NCBI RefSeq assembly: GCF_000430745.1
Contig: NZ_AUMP01000001.1
Location: 310,001 to 374,000, forward strand
Length of the DNA stretch: 64,000 bases
Reading direction: 5' to 3'
Origin: Fictibacillus gelatini DSM 15865
GTDB lineage: Bacteria; Bacillota; Bacilli; Bacillales; Fictibacillaceae
How positions within the stretch are numbered: the stretch's first letter is position 1; every line of letters begins with the position of its first letter. The translations under genes were made by a program, and so were the position numbers. This document shows, one piece after another, positions 17,117 to 26,079 of the stretch. The notes under the pieces were generated by a model. That model did no database searches. It worked only from the letters and a program-made list of their open reading frames with translations, and had not been told where the DNA came from.

Positions 17117-18027
17117 GATCATTTGAAATCAACAATCCTTTTTCTGCTCACGATAAGGGTAAAGCGAGCCCTTTTCCAACATCATCTACCTGTCATAAGC
17201 CTGTAGAAATTTATTTTGTCATCGACCCTTTTTGTCCGGAATGTTGGGCCATGGAACCGATCATAAAAAAATTATGGATAGAATACGGTCGGTATTTTAC
17301 ATTCCGTTATATTATTGGCGGAAAATTGGACTCCTTAAATTCGATTAAACGTAAAAGGAACGATATTCGAACGGTTGAACAAATCGCGGAAGCCTGGAAA
17401 AAGACTGCTTTTCAAACAGGAATGTGTTGTGACGGCGATATTTGGTTGGAAGCCCCGATCTCTACTCCCTTTTTAGGGTTTATCGCGATAAAAGCAGCAG
17501 AACTGCAAGGAAAACAAGCGGGAATGCGCTTTTTGCGTAGGATGAGAGAGATGCTCTTTCTTCAAAAACAAAACATTTGCAAACGCGATGTACTTATCCA
17601 AATTGCGGAAAAAGCCGCTCTCGATGTGAATGAATTTATTGAAGACATTCATTCTGAAGCCGCCGTTAAAGCGCTTAAAAGCGATTTGAAATTTTATAAT
17701 GATATGGAAATCGATCATACGCCGACATTAGTCTTTTTTAACAATAAAGCGGATGAAGAAGGTATAAAAGTAACCGGGTGTCAGGCATATAACGTCTATG
17801 TCGAGGTCATTTCTGAGCTGCTTGCCTTCACGCCAAAGCCCGCTCCCCTGCCTCCTGTTGAAGAATTTATGAAAAAGTATACGTTTGTTGGGACGAAAGA
17901 ACTATCCTTTGTTTATGATACAACTTGTTCGGAAATGGAAAGACGAATGAAGAAATTGGTGCTTCAGCAAGTTGTGGAAAAAATCCCTGTAAAGCATGGT
18001 GCTTTCTGGAATTATACCGGTCAATGA
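17113..18027 (+). CDS. spxH: ClpXP adaptor protein SpxH (YjbH)
   Basis: SpxH is a DsbA-like thioredoxin-fold adaptor that delivers the regulator Spx to ClpXP for degradation in the cytoplasm. The 304-residue protein has the active-site-like CPEC at 41-44 in the context IDPFCPECWAMEP, typical of the family. The start is a TTG at 17113 that overlaps the TGA of the globin gene (TTTTGA), with AAGGAG 8 bp upstream inside the globin gene. Its target Spx is encoded about 6 kb away at 24227-24622. Confidence 0.92.
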   Translation: MRSFEINNPFSAHDKGKASPFPTSSTCHKPVEIYFVIDPFCPECWAMEPIIKKLWIEYGRYFTFRYIIGGKLDSLNSIKRKRNDIRTVEQIAEAWKKTAFQTGMCCDGDIWLEAPISTPFLGFIAIKAAELQGKQAGMRFLRRMREMLFLQKQNICKRDVLIQIAEKAALDVNEFIEDIHSEAAVKALKSDLKFYNDMEIDHTPTLVFFNNKADEEGIKVTGCQAYNVYVEVISELLAFTPKPAPLPPVEEFMKKYTFVGTKELSFVYDTTCSEMERRMKKLVLQQVVEKIPVKHGAFWNYTGQ

Positions 18028-18060
18028 AACGAATCAGGGCATGCCTGGTTCGTTTTTTTT
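18028..18060 (+). terminator. Terminator of the globin-spxH operon
   Basis: ACGAATCAGG / CCTGGTTCGT with a 5-bp loop is followed by eight T residues, one base after the spxH stop. Confidence 0.92.
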
Positions 18061-18111
18061 GGTATAAGCTCTACAATCATTGAATAAGTTTTTTTCGAGG
18101 AGGCTTAGCGC

Positions 18112-18294
18112 ATGTACCTATTTTTATTTTTACTTTGCGTCATTTTTGTCATCGGCAGTTTTTACAATTTCCTTCTTTCCCTACTGGGGATTTCTTCAAA
18201 ACTTTTCGCTGTCCCACTGCTCTTTTTTTCTGTACTGCTCTTGATGTTATGTTTTAATTATCGGTCTCGTTTCAGGAAAACAAAAGAATTGTAA
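18112..18294 (+). CDS. Small membrane protein
   Basis: The 60-residue protein has two hydrophobic helices (about 2-22 and 31-48) and a short basic tail (RSRFRKTKEL). A CGAGGAGG site precedes the ATG at 18112, and a strong terminator follows, so it looks like a real single gene. I do not recognise a family. It sits between spxH and the convergent pepF. Confidence 0.65.
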   Translation: MYLFLFLLCVIFVIGSFYNFLLSLLGISSKLFAVPLLFFSVLLLMLCFNYRSRFRKTKEL

Positions 18295-18326
18295 AGCCCA
18301 TGCTAAAATGGATTTAGCATGGGCTT
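18294..18326. terminator. Bidirectional terminator before pepF
   Basis: AAGCCCATGCTAAA / TTTAGCATGGGCTT forms a 14-bp stem, followed by CGTTTTTTAT. It lies between convergent genes. Confidence 0.88.
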
Positions 18327-18332
18327 CGTTTT

Positions 18333-20150
18333 TTATTTCTCAAACAATAAGCTTTCCATTTCATCTAAAATAGATTCAAATACTTTTAGCGCGTTTTCAA
18401 TTGGTTCAGGTGTTGTCATATCAACTCCTGCTTTTTTCAACACTTCAATCGGATAGTCGGAGCTTCCCGCTTTTAAGAAGTCGACATATCGTTTTACCGC
18501 AGGTTCTCCTTCTTCTAAAATTTGCTGGGAAAGAGAAGCCGCTGCGCTAAATCCTGTCGCATATTGATAGACATAGAAGTTGTAATAGAAATGCGGGATG
18601 CGTGACCACTCTAATCCAATTTCCTTATCGATAACAAGGTCGTTTCCAAAATATTTTACATTTAAATCATAATACAGTTTCGTTAATAGTTCAGGAGTAA
18701 GCGGCTCTCCACCGGCTGCACGCACATGAATTTCTTGTTCAAATTCAGCGAACATTGTTTGCCGGAAAACCGTTCCTCTAAACCCTTCTAAATAATGGTT
18801 TAATAAATAGAGTTTTTCTTTCTTATCTTCCGTCTTTTGCAGCATGTAATGGTTCAAGAGCGCCTCATTACACGTTGAAGCAACTTCAGCAACGAAAATG
18901 GAATAGTCCGCATATGGATATGGCTGTGTTTTTCTCGTGTAGTAACTGTGAACCGAGTGGCCGAGCTCATGCGCCAATGTAAATAAATTGTTCACATTGT
19001 CCTGCCAGTTCATCAAAATATACGGCATTGTGCCATACGCTCCTGATGAATACGCCCCGCTTCGCTTTCCGGCGTTTTCATGTACGTCGATCCATCGCTT
19101 CTCATAGCCTTCTTTTAAAATGTTGACATATTCTTCGCCTAATGGCGCAAGTCCTTCTAGGATAAGTTTTTTCGCCTCTTCATATGTAACTTCCATTTTC
19201 ACATCTTTGACGAGCGGGGTATATAAATCGTACATATGGAGCTCATCAAGCCCAAGCGCTTTTTTACGAATCGTCACATAGCGATGAAGCAAATGGAGAT
19301 GATCGTTTACTGTTTTGACAAGATTGTCATAGACTTCTTCCGGTATATTGTTGTTGTTTAATGCTGCCTGGCGGGCGGAATCAAATTTTCGAACCCGGGC
19401 AAAGAAGTTATCGCGCTTCACCGTTCCGGCTAAAGTAGATGCGAACGTATTTTTAAATTTGTCATACGTCCCATATACCGCATGGAAAGCGTCCTTTCTC
19501 ACCCTGCGGTCGCTGCTTTCCAAAAAGCGAATGTAACGGCCGTGGGTCACTTCAAGTTCATCCCCATTTTCATCTTTAATGGAAGGGAATTTCATGTCGG
19601 CATTGTTCAGCATGCCAAACGTTGTGCTCGCGTTGTTCGTTACTTCACGCACGTCAGCTAAAATCGCTTCCTCCTCTTTTGTTAAAACGTGCGGACGTTG
19701 CCTGTTAATTTCGTCTAAAGCATGCTTATAAAGCGATAACTTTTCAAACTCATTCACAAATGAATTCAGCTTTTCTTCCGGAATTGATAAAATTTCCGGC
19801 ACTGCAAAGGAAATCGTGCTGCTCACTTGTGTCGCTAAGACAGATGCGCGATCATTTAATCCTTGATAGAAGGAATTGGTCGTATCCTGGTCATATCTCA
19901 TATGCGCATATGTATAAAGCTTCCCGAGTTTTTTCGTTACTTCGTCTTCTTTTTGAAAAAAGTCATATAAGGTTTGCGCGGATTCTCCGAGCTTTCCTTG
20001 ATATTCTTTTAAACCGGGAAGCAAGTTTTTGATTTCGTTAAACTCCTCTTCCCATTTCTCATCCGTTTCATAAATCGCTTCAAGATCCCACGTATCCTGG
20101 ACAGGAATTTCTTCCCGTTTTGGCAATGCAGTTGATTTTGTTTGCGCCAT
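18333..20150 (-). CDS. pepF: Oligoendopeptidase F
   Basis: PepF is a cytoplasmic M3 metallopeptidase that degrades oligopeptides of moderate length. The 605-residue length is standard. The zinc motif HELGH lies near residue 390 (LAHELGHSVHSYY), with the second-shell region FVAEVASTCNEALL downstream carrying the third ligand Glu. A GGAGG site precedes the ATG at 20150. The position next to coiA equals that in B. subtilis, where overproduction affects sporulation and peptide signalling. Confidence 0.96.
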   Translation of the reverse strand: MAQTKSTALPKREEIPVQDTWDLEAIYETDEKWEEEFNEIKNLLPGLKEYQGKLGESAQTLYDFFQKEDEVTKKLGKLYTYAHMRYDQDTTNSFYQGLNDRASVLATQVSSTISFAVPEILSIPEEKLNSFVNEFEKLSLYKHALDEINRQRPHVLTKEEEAILADVREVTNNASTTFGMLNNADMKFPSIKDENGDELEVTHGRYIRFLESSDRRVRKDAFHAVYGTYDKFKNTFASTLAGTVKRDNFFARVRKFDSARQAALNNNNIPEEVYDNLVKTVNDHLHLLHRYVTIRKKALGLDELHMYDLYTPLVKDVKMEVTYEEAKKLILEGLAPLGEEYVNILKEGYEKRWIDVHENAGKRSGAYSSGAYGTMPYILMNWQDNVNNLFTLAHELGHSVHSYYTRKTQPYPYADYSIFVAEVASTCNEALLNHYMLQKTEDKKEKLYLLNHYLEGFRGTVFRQTMFAEFEQEIHVRAAGGEPLTPELLTKLYYDLNVKYFGNDLVIDKEIGLEWSRIPHFYYNFYVYQYATGFSAAASLSQQILEEGEPAVKRYVDFLKAGSSDYPIEVLKKAGVDMTTPEPIENALKVFESILDEMESLLFEK

Positions 20151-20206
20151 CGTTTAAGCACCTCCGTAAGTTTCATCCTGAAAAATAATATCTTTTCGGA
20201 ATATAG

Positions 20207-21424
20207 CTACATTTTACCAGAAACATGCTTGCTAGCGTCAATAAAAAGATTCGTAAATGTCATTCGATAATCGTTGCGGATCGCCTCTTCCATCGTATCT
20301 GGAAGCGTCACCTCTCTAGTTTTTACGAATTCTTTTGCCGCTACTCGTTTTAACACGCCTCTCGCACATAGGGCGTGCAAATAATTCATAATGGCGAATG
20401 AATAATGACCGCCTGAGATTAACGGAAACTCCCGCGGCTTAAAGACTTTGAGTTTCACAAGCTCTTTAAACTGCTTAAAGATGGTGTCAAACGAAACGTT
20501 TTCACCTAATGGGGTATTCGATAAAAATTGAAGCAACATCCATGACTGCCAGAGAAAACATGGCGTTTCTATCATATGTGCATATTTTACAGGTATTCCT
20601 GCTTCACCGGGAAAAAATGAAATCGAAGAGCGATGCTGGAGAAACAAATGTTTTACATATCGATAGGGAAGTGTGTTTTGTTTAAAGCTTGAAAGGCGCC
20701 ATCTCTTTTTCGCTTCCAGCCAGATTTGAATCGGGTATTTTGCCGGGGCTTCTTTAGCCGGATGGATGATTGAAGTAAAAGTACAAGTGGATAAAGGCAT
20801 TTTTGCAAGCCTTGCAATGACTTTCGTAGAAGAAATTGGAACAATATAGGACAGTTTATAAAAAGCTTTATCTTGTGGGCAAAAATAAAGCATTTCAGGA
20901 TAGCCGTTTTCCGCATAATAGCTTGTGGCACACAGCCAGTCAAACGATGAAATTTTATAAACATATGGAGAAAGTGGCTTCATGCGTTTCTTTCCTAATA
21001 TCCAGATGGGAATCTTTTGCGAAGAAAAGTAGGCGGTCGTTCGTTGCTTAAAAAGAGATGAGTCAATCGTGGAGCACTGAAATTCAAGGGCAAAACGGTT
21101 TCGGATGAGAAGATCAGGACGTTTGGCGATGGATTCTATGTACGATTCAAGCCCAACATCAGTTTCATGTTGATTCAGCCACTCGTATAACAGTTTCTTT
21201 CCTTCTAAATGATAGGGGGATTCCTTTTCGCTATCCGCCTGGCAATCCGCATTCGTTCGATGGGCAAAGTGCCATGCCTTTTTATCTCCCATTTTCATCA
21301 ATACCGATTCACGGCAGGACGGGCAATAAAAGCCGTACTTCTTACTCAATTGTTTTAACTGATCCTTTGTGTAATGATCCAGCAACGAAATCATTGTTCC
21401 ATTAGATAGCTGCGCTAATAGCAT
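20207..21424 (-). CDS. coiA: Competence protein CoiA
   Basis: CoiA is a competence-induced protein acting on incoming DNA during transformation. The 405-residue product has an N-terminal zinc-knuckle-like CPSC (34-37) followed by KKAWHFAH, a nuclease-like core around residues 95-125 (KRPDLLIRNRFALEFQCS, a D-ExQ pattern of restriction-endonuclease-like folds), and a long variable C-terminal half. An AAGGAG site precedes the ATG. The gene is 56 bp upstream of pepF on the same strand. Confidence 0.92.
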   Translation of the reverse strand: MLLAQLSNGTMISLLDHYTKDQLKQLSKKYGFYCPSCRESVLMKMGDKKAWHFAHRTNADCQADSEKESPYHLEGKKLLYEWLNQHETDVGLESYIESIAKRPDLLIRNRFALEFQCSTIDSSLFKQRTTAYFSSQKIPIWILGKKRMKPLSPYVYKISSFDWLCATSYYAENGYPEMLYFCPQDKAFYKLSYIVPISSTKVIARLAKMPLSTCTFTSIIHPAKEAPAKYPIQIWLEAKKRWRLSSFKQNTLPYRYVKHLFLQHRSSISFFPGEAGIPVKYAHMIETPCFLWQSWMLLQFLSNTPLGENVSFDTIFKQFKELVKLKVFKPREFPLISGGHYSFAIMNYLHALCARGVLKRVAAKEFVKTREVTLPDTMEEAIRNDYRMTFTNLFIDASKHVSGKM

Positions 21425-21448
21425 AACATCACTCCTTTATTTATGATT

Positions 21449-21473
21449 AGGGGATGCTATAGTAACATCCCCA
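21449..21473 (-). terminator. Hairpin at the end of the cardiolipin synthase gene
   Basis: GGGGATG / CATCCCC with a 9-bp spacer abuts the stop codon of the minus-strand gene. There is no T run, so termination may be weak. Confidence 0.55.
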
Positions 21474-22982
21474 TTATAAAAGTGGTGATAAAAGACGGGA
21501 AAGGGATTCAAGGACACGGTACTTCAGTTTCCGGTTATTAAAGTCGTCAAGCGTAAGCTCTTTGCTGTCCTCGATATCCTTTTTATAATCTTCAACAAGT
21601 TTCAACGTGCTTTTTGTACGGAATAAAAAAGCGTTGACTTCAAAATTCAAATGAAAGCTTCGCATATCCATATTGCACGTACCAATTGAAGCCAGTTCAT
21701 TATCTACAATAACGATTTTACTATGCATAAAGCCTTTCGTGTATTCGTACACTTTCACACCTGCTCTGAGCAAATCAGGGAAATACGATCGGGATGCAAA
21801 AAAGACCGTCCGTTTATCCGGTTTGTTCGGTACGAGGATTCTTACGTCAAGTCCGCTCAAAGCGGCAATTTTTAATGCAGTTGAAATTTCCGGATCAGGA
21901 ATGAAGTAAGGCGAGGCAATCCAGATGGTTTTTTTAGCCGAAATAATCATCGAAAAGTATAAATTTTTTATGACTTCCCACTCCGAGTCTGGTCCTCCGG
22001 CGACCATTTGAACCCCACCGTGATTTTCATCGGTAGGTGTAGGAGAAAGATACTTTGGTGTCAGCAATGTTTCACCTGTCATATGATACCAGTCTCTGAC
22101 GAAAATAAGCTGTAAGCTGCGAACGGCCTCTCCCTTTATAAATAAATGCGTATCGCGCCAATGGCCAAAAGATGGATTTTTGCCTAAGTATTCATCTCCA
22201 ATATTCAACCCGCCAACAAAACCAATGTCTCCATCAACAACGACAATTTTCCGGTGATTTCTAAAGTTGATTTTTTGATTAAAAAATGGAAGCCGGACCG
22301 GGAAAAACGGAACCATTTGAACACCTTCACGCCTTAATTCGGCAACATATTCCCGCGAAAGGCGAAGACTTCCGACCGCATCATACAAAAAGCGAACTTC
22401 TACTCCTTCTTTCACTTTTTGGATGAGAATATCTTTTATTTCTTTACCAATGCCGTCATCCCTGACGATGTAGTATTCCAAATGAATGTGTTCTTTTGCG
22501 TTTCTTAATGCCTTGAGAAGCAGAGAAAATTTTTCCTCTCCATTCGTTAATATTTTTGACTCTGTAGAAAAGGAAATGGGACTTTTTCCAAGCTTTTGCG
22601 CCAGTTTAAAAAAGAGATGTTGATGATCTCCCATTTCGCTCATTTTACTTAAAATCAATTCTTTATTTCCGACAATTCGTGTAAAGGCTTCTTCATCCGC
22701 AAGTGCTTTCCGATTAAATTTCCGCTTCTTCCGGTAGTTTTGCCCGATCAATAAATAAATGATAAATCCGACAAAAGGCAGGATGGCAAGCAAAATGAGC
22801 CATGCAATCGTGCTTGAAGGATGGCGGTTTTCAAAGAAAATGATGACCGCAACAAAAAGTGCAGATATGATGCTTAAAATGCTAAAAATCGGATTGTCAT
22901 AAATTTCGTAATAAAGAAAGATTGATCCTATAAGTACTGAAATAATGATTAGTGTGAGAAAAATTCGTTTCAGTGTGACCAT
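21474..22982 (-). CDS. cls: Cardiolipin synthase
   Basis: This enzyme joins two phosphatidylglycerol molecules into cardiolipin at the membrane. The 502-residue protein has two N-terminal transmembrane helices (about 8-25 and 32-50, with a third at 58-80), followed by two phospholipase D HKD motifs: HRKIVVVD at 243-250 and HSKIVIVD at 420-427. The length and layout match bacterial ClsA-type enzymes. It lies between mecA and coiA. The upstream GGGAGG is about 18 bp from the ATG, so the start is less certain. Confidence 0.94.
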   Translation of the reverse strand: MVTLKRIFLTLIIISVLIGSIFLYYEIYDNPIFSILSIISALFVAVIIFFENRHPSSTIAWLILLAILPFVGFIIYLLIGQNYRKKRKFNRKALADEEAFTRIVGNKELILSKMSEMGDHQHLFFKLAQKLGKSPISFSTESKILTNGEEKFSLLLKALRNAKEHIHLEYYIVRDDGIGKEIKDILIQKVKEGVEVRFLYDAVGSLRLSREYVAELRREGVQMVPFFPVRLPFFNQKINFRNHRKIVVVDGDIGFVGGLNIGDEYLGKNPSFGHWRDTHLFIKGEAVRSLQLIFVRDWYHMTGETLLTPKYLSPTPTDENHGGVQMVAGGPDSEWEVIKNLYFSMIISAKKTIWIASPYFIPDPEISTALKIAALSGLDVRILVPNKPDKRTVFFASRSYFPDLLRAGVKVYEYTKGFMHSKIVIVDNELASIGTCNMDMRSFHLNFEVNAFLFRTKSTLKLVEDYKKDIEDSKELTLDDFNNRKLKYRVLESLSRLLSPLL

Positions 22983-23031
22983 ACTGTTTATTTCTAAAAT
23001 CCTCCCGGGTTGTTATTTTAACCGTAAAAAG

Positions 23032-23055
23032 ACCGATTTCAATCATGAAATCGGT
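23032..23055 (-). terminator. Terminator of mecA
   Basis: ACCGATTTCA / TGAAATCGGT with a 4-bp loop, followed on the minus strand by CTTTTT. Confidence 0.85.
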
Positions 23056-23057
23056 AT

Positions 23058-23735
23058 CTATCTAGATGAAAAATGAGTTGAGATTTCTTCCAGTGCATTC
23101 TCTTCAATGATGGCTTTACCATATTCTTGAATCCGGTAAATTGACAGTTCCGAATCCGTTCCGTATTCCAACAATTGAGACAGCAAATCATCTTGTTCGC
23201 GGTCGGTTGTCTCAGGATCGAAGGTGATATACAAAAAGTAACGGCCTTCAAAATAATAGAGCGAGCTTTCAAATAATGACCAGTCAACACCATGGCTAAG
23301 TGAGACAATGTCTTCAAAATCGGTAAAGGCGAATAAAAATGATAAGTAATCCTCGTCCGCTAGCTCCACATCATCGTCATCCTGCACTTCATCCGTTTGA
23401 AAATGTTGATCGAGCAGCTTTTCAATATTCTGGTCTACCGGTATATCAATTTTATCATCACCGATTGGAAGTTCAATTTTCGACCCATCTTTGGACATTT
23501 GAGCCCTTGTAACAATAATCTCCAGGCCTTTATCAAGTGCTTGTACTTGTATCCAAAGAGGCCCTTCTAATGGAAATTGTTCTTGTTGATGGGCTTCATC
23601 CATCATCTCCCAGAACAATTCCTCACTTCTCTCACGATTGGACCATATTTCTTCACGGTCAAATCCGCGATCTTCTATATCACGATAAGTAATAAAAAAT
23701 TTTATCGTAAACTCATTTACTCGTTCAATATCCAT
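23058..23735 (-). CDS. mecA: Adaptor protein MecA
   Basis: MecA is the adaptor that activates ClpC and delivers ComK (and in some contexts Spx) to ClpCP, thereby holding back competence. The 225-residue length is standard. The N-terminal substrate-binding region begins MDIERVNEFTIKFFITY with DIEDRGF, an acidic linker covers about 80-125, and the C-terminal ClpC-binding domain contains FAFTDFEDIVSLSH. A GAAGGG site lies upstream of the ATG. It is monocistronic with its own terminator. Confidence 0.95.
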   Translation of the reverse strand: MDIERVNEFTIKFFITYRDIEDRGFDREEIWSNRERSEELFWEMMDEAHQQEQFPLEGPLWIQVQALDKGLEIIVTRAQMSKDGSKIELPIGDDKIDIPVDQNIEKLLDQHFQTDEVQDDDDVELADEDYLSFLFAFTDFEDIVSLSHGVDWSLFESSLYYFEGRYFLYITFDPETTDREQDDLLSQLLEYGTDSELSIYRIQEYGKAIIEENALEEISTHFSSR

Positions 23736-24226
23736 CAGTCATCTTTCCCTTCTTTCCTTAATGGGCTTAAACGAAGGGATAATCCCCTAACTTGTTTGAT
23801 ATAACTATTCCCTGGAAACGACTGTTTAAAAAGTAAAGTTTAAAAGATGCACTTTATTTCTTATTGTTTTCTGTAAGTATTAAACCGACTTTATAAACAT
23901 GTTTCGAATGACTAGTTTTGTTCATTCTTGTACTTTTATTCTATGATAAAATGGCGAGGATGGAAATAAAAAAGGTGACCAATTTAAGCCCTTTTTCGTT
24001 TTTCAGATTTTACCCGGTTTCGTTAAAGGACCCTCGTTTTCGGATATGTAATTACATATTTTATCACACTTATGTCTCTTTTACACTAAAAATAGTTCTT
24101 TCTTCCCGGGTCGCAAATTCCTGGCGAATCATGGTTAATCATATTTCAAACCGGATCGTATTAGAACTGGAGAGATGTCAATCAAAAAAATAACCGAAGT
24201 GGAATTATGTTTCCACCCCGGCTTCG
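23736..24226. other. 490-bp intergenic region between spx and mecA
   Basis: This AT-rich stretch presumably carries the mecA promoter on the minus strand. A 91-codon open frame on the plus strand (23918-24193) has no ribosome binding site and an unconvincing composition. An imperfect hairpin with GTGGAA / TTCCAC near 24195-24215 may terminate spx transcription. Nothing else was recognised. Confidence 0.5.
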
Positions 24227-24622
24227 TTAATTTACTAAGCGTTGTGCTTCACGCAGCTGATACGTTCTTACTTTTCGCGGCAAGAATCGGCGAATTTCAT
24301 CTTCGTTATAGCCGACTTGAAGACGCTTTTCATCCATAATAATCGGTCTACGCAAAAGTCCCGGATTCTCTGAAATTAGTTGGTATAGATCCTGCAGAGG
24401 CATTGATTCCACATTAAGATCTAATTCCTGGAACGTTTTAGAACGCGTTGAGATGATCTCATCTGTTCCATCCTCAGTCATACGAAGAATTTGTTTCACT
24501 TCTTCTATACTTAAAGGTTCTGAAAAAATATTTCTTTCTTGGTAGGGAATTTCATTTTCTTTCAACCATGCTTTTGCCTTACGACATGAAGTACAACTCG
24601 GCGAAGTAAATAAAGTAACCAT
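24227..24622 (-). CDS. spx: Regulatory protein Spx
   Basis: Spx is an ArsC-fold regulator that binds the C-terminal domain of the RNA polymerase alpha subunit and switches on thiol-stress genes. The 131-residue protein has the redox switch C10-x-x-C13 ([14 protein letters not shown]) and the conserved [26 protein letters not shown] region near the C-terminus. Regulation is by ClpXP with SpxH, encoded in this window. An ECF sigma factor promoter is predicted upstream at 24799-24825, giving a leader of about 170 nt. Confidence 0.97.
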   Translation of the reverse strand: MVTLFTSPSCTSCRKAKAWLKENEIPYQERNIFSEPLSIEEVKQILRMTEDGTDEIISTRSKTFQELDLNVESMPLQDLYQLISENPGLLRRPIIMDEKRLQVGYNEDEIRRFLPRKVRTYQLREAQRLVN

Positions 24623-24798
24623 ATGTTTCTTCTCCTTCCCCTCTAACTGATTTAACTACTTTAAAAAAGTTATTAAATCATATTGTTTATTATACTGCAT
24701 TTTTTTTTATTTAGATAGTGGTCTAAACCAACTATGAAAAAATATACATAATTTTTTACCCAGTCATTTGACTAACTTTGATTATGTACACCTATATA

Positions 24799-24825
24799 GA
24801 CGTAAATACCCTTATTTAAGTTTCA
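24799..24825 (-). promoter_or_regulatory. ECF sigma factor promoter of spx
   Basis: On the minus strand TGAAAC (24820-24825) is separated by exactly 17 bp from CGTC (24799-24802, followed by TATA). This matches the recognition sequence of extracytoplasmic-function sigma factors such as sigma M and sigma W. An ECF-dependent spx promoter is known in B. subtilis, in the yjbC-spx intergenic region. Confidence 0.75.
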
Positions 24826-24837
24826 CTAAACGAAAAA

Positions 24838-24867
24838 AAATCGGATAAAAAATTTTTTATCCGATTT
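24838..24867 (-). terminator. Terminator between the small basic gene and spx
   Basis: AATCGGATAAAAAA / TTTTTTATCCGATT is a 14-bp perfect stem with the T run inside it. It lies 9 bp after the small minus-strand gene. Confidence 0.85.
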
Positions 24868-24875
24868 CGTTGAAG

Positions 24876-25004
24876 CTATGCAATTGATTTTATTTGTGAG
24901 GCCGGGCCTTTTTTCGGTACAGGTGTTAAACTTTTTAAATTCTTTTTCAACATTTCTTTTAGCAATTCACGCTTTTTCTTTTGTTTCTTTGCTTTCCCTT
25001 TCAT
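24876..25004 (-). CDS. Small basic protein
   Basis: This 42-residue, very Lys-rich peptide (MKGKAKKQKKKRELLKEMLKK...) has a strong GAAGGAGGG ribosome binding site before ATG 25004 and a terminator right after the stop. It lies between yjbC and spx on the same strand. I do not recognise a family; RNA or DNA binding is only suggested by charge. Confidence 0.65.
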   Translation of the reverse strand: MKGKAKKQKKKRELLKEMLKKNLKSLTPVPKKGPASQIKSIA

Positions 25005-25113
25005 GTTGATAATCCCTCCTTCAATTTGGCTTTTGTGACAAACGAAAAGCACAATTCTAAAGTAGCAAGTCGAATGGGCGCCTGCCGCAGCCCATTTCTT
25101 GCCCATGGGTGGA

Positions 25114-25677
25114 TTATGGTTGAGCGGACTCTTGATTGTCCTCAAAGGTCAAAACTTTATGAACAGGCTCGTATGTTTTTCCATACACTTCTTTATTTTT
25201 GTACCTGTGTATATCATTATACGTCTTTTTCATGTTTTCATAAATAGTTTCTTCATCTTCATTGCAAGGTGCCCAATAAAGAATTTCCATCTCGTTTACT
25301 TTATTTGTTGCAAGGGAACGTCTTCGATAGCCAATTTTCGAAGCATGCTTAAATCCTTCACGTTTATAAAACCGTTGGCGTTTCACTGTATCCGAATCTT
25401 CATAATCGACCGGTTCAACTTCAAGGATGATCGGTTTATTTTTCTCCTTTAATTTTTCGATGAGTTGGCGCCCCAACCCTTGTCCCCGTGCATTTTTTGA
25501 AACGAACAAATAATCGACAAAAACAAAATCATCGGTTTCCACGTACATAAGGACATGATTCGGACCTTCGTCTTTATGATAAATGTCGCTTTTTTCATCG
25601 AGCAAAAGTTCCATATGTTCTTTCGATTTCATTTCTTCAATTGGAAAATATTGATTCAATTTTTCATACCAGTTCAT
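25114..25677 (-). CDS. GNAT-family N-acetyltransferase (YjbC-like)
   Basis: The 187-residue protein has the GNAT acetyl-CoA-binding motif ARGQGLGRQL near residues 84-93, preceded by the strand VFVDYLFVS, and a Tyr/Phe-rich region RFYKREGF. Substrate is unknown. Gene order with spx downstream matches B. subtilis yjbC-spx, where the two form an operon. Here a 42-residue gene and a terminator lie between them, so spx may rely more on its own promoter. Confidence 0.88.
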   Translation of the reverse strand: MNWYEKLNQYFPIEEMKSKEHMELLLDEKSDIYHKDEGPNHVLMYVETDDFVFVDYLFVSKNARGQGLGRQLIEKLKEKNKPIILEVEPVDYEDSDTVKRQRFYKREGFKHASKIGYRRRSLATNKVNEMEILYWAPCNEDEETIYENMKKTYNDIHRYKNKEVYGKTYEPVHKVLTFEDNQESAQP

Positions 25678-25797
25678 TTGTTTGCAAAACAGCTCCTTAG
25701 TTTTTTATTTACATCAAATGTATTTTCCCCTCTTTCCATTTGACTAAACATTTTATACAATAAGAATAAGAGAGACCAAGTCTTTGGAGGTGCTATG

Positions 25798-25983
25798 ATG
25801 TTCTTGTACATACGAGATTTTCTTTTGCTCGCCATCTTCATCATCGGTCTTACTGCTTTTATGGGAATCCTTACACACGGTTTATCCAGAAAGCTTTTCG
25901 GACGAAAATCCGGAGCGGTTTTTTCAGCACATTCCCACTCCATAAAGGCAAATTGGAAAGGGATCAAAAGAAAAAATTTTTAA
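25798..25983 (+). CDS. Small membrane-anchored protein
   Basis: The 61-residue product has one strong hydrophobic helix at about 6-26 and a basic, Ser/His-containing tail. A TTGGAGG site favours the second of two consecutive ATG codons (25798 rather than 25795). A good terminator follows. The family is not recognised. It is divergent from yjbC. Confidence 0.6.
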   Translation: MFLYIRDFLLLAIFIIGLTAFMGILTHGLSRKLFGRKSGAVFSAHSHSIKANWKGIKRKNF

Positions 25984-25986
25984 ACT

Positions 25987-26018
25987 ACAACCTTATGTAA
26001 GAAAAGGTTGTTTTTTTT
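25987..26018 (+). terminator. Terminator of the small membrane protein gene
   Basis: ACAACCTT / AAGGTTGT with a 9-bp loop is followed by eight T residues. Confidence 0.88.
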
Positions 26019-26079
26019 CGACCTATTTCTGAAAGTCATATATAATAGGAAGGGAATTTAATGACCTTGAGGTGTACAA

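Noticed and set aside
23918-24193. 91-codon plus-strand open frame between spx and mecA
   Set aside because: No ribosome binding site, composition unlike a protein, and it ends in a likely terminator hairpin.
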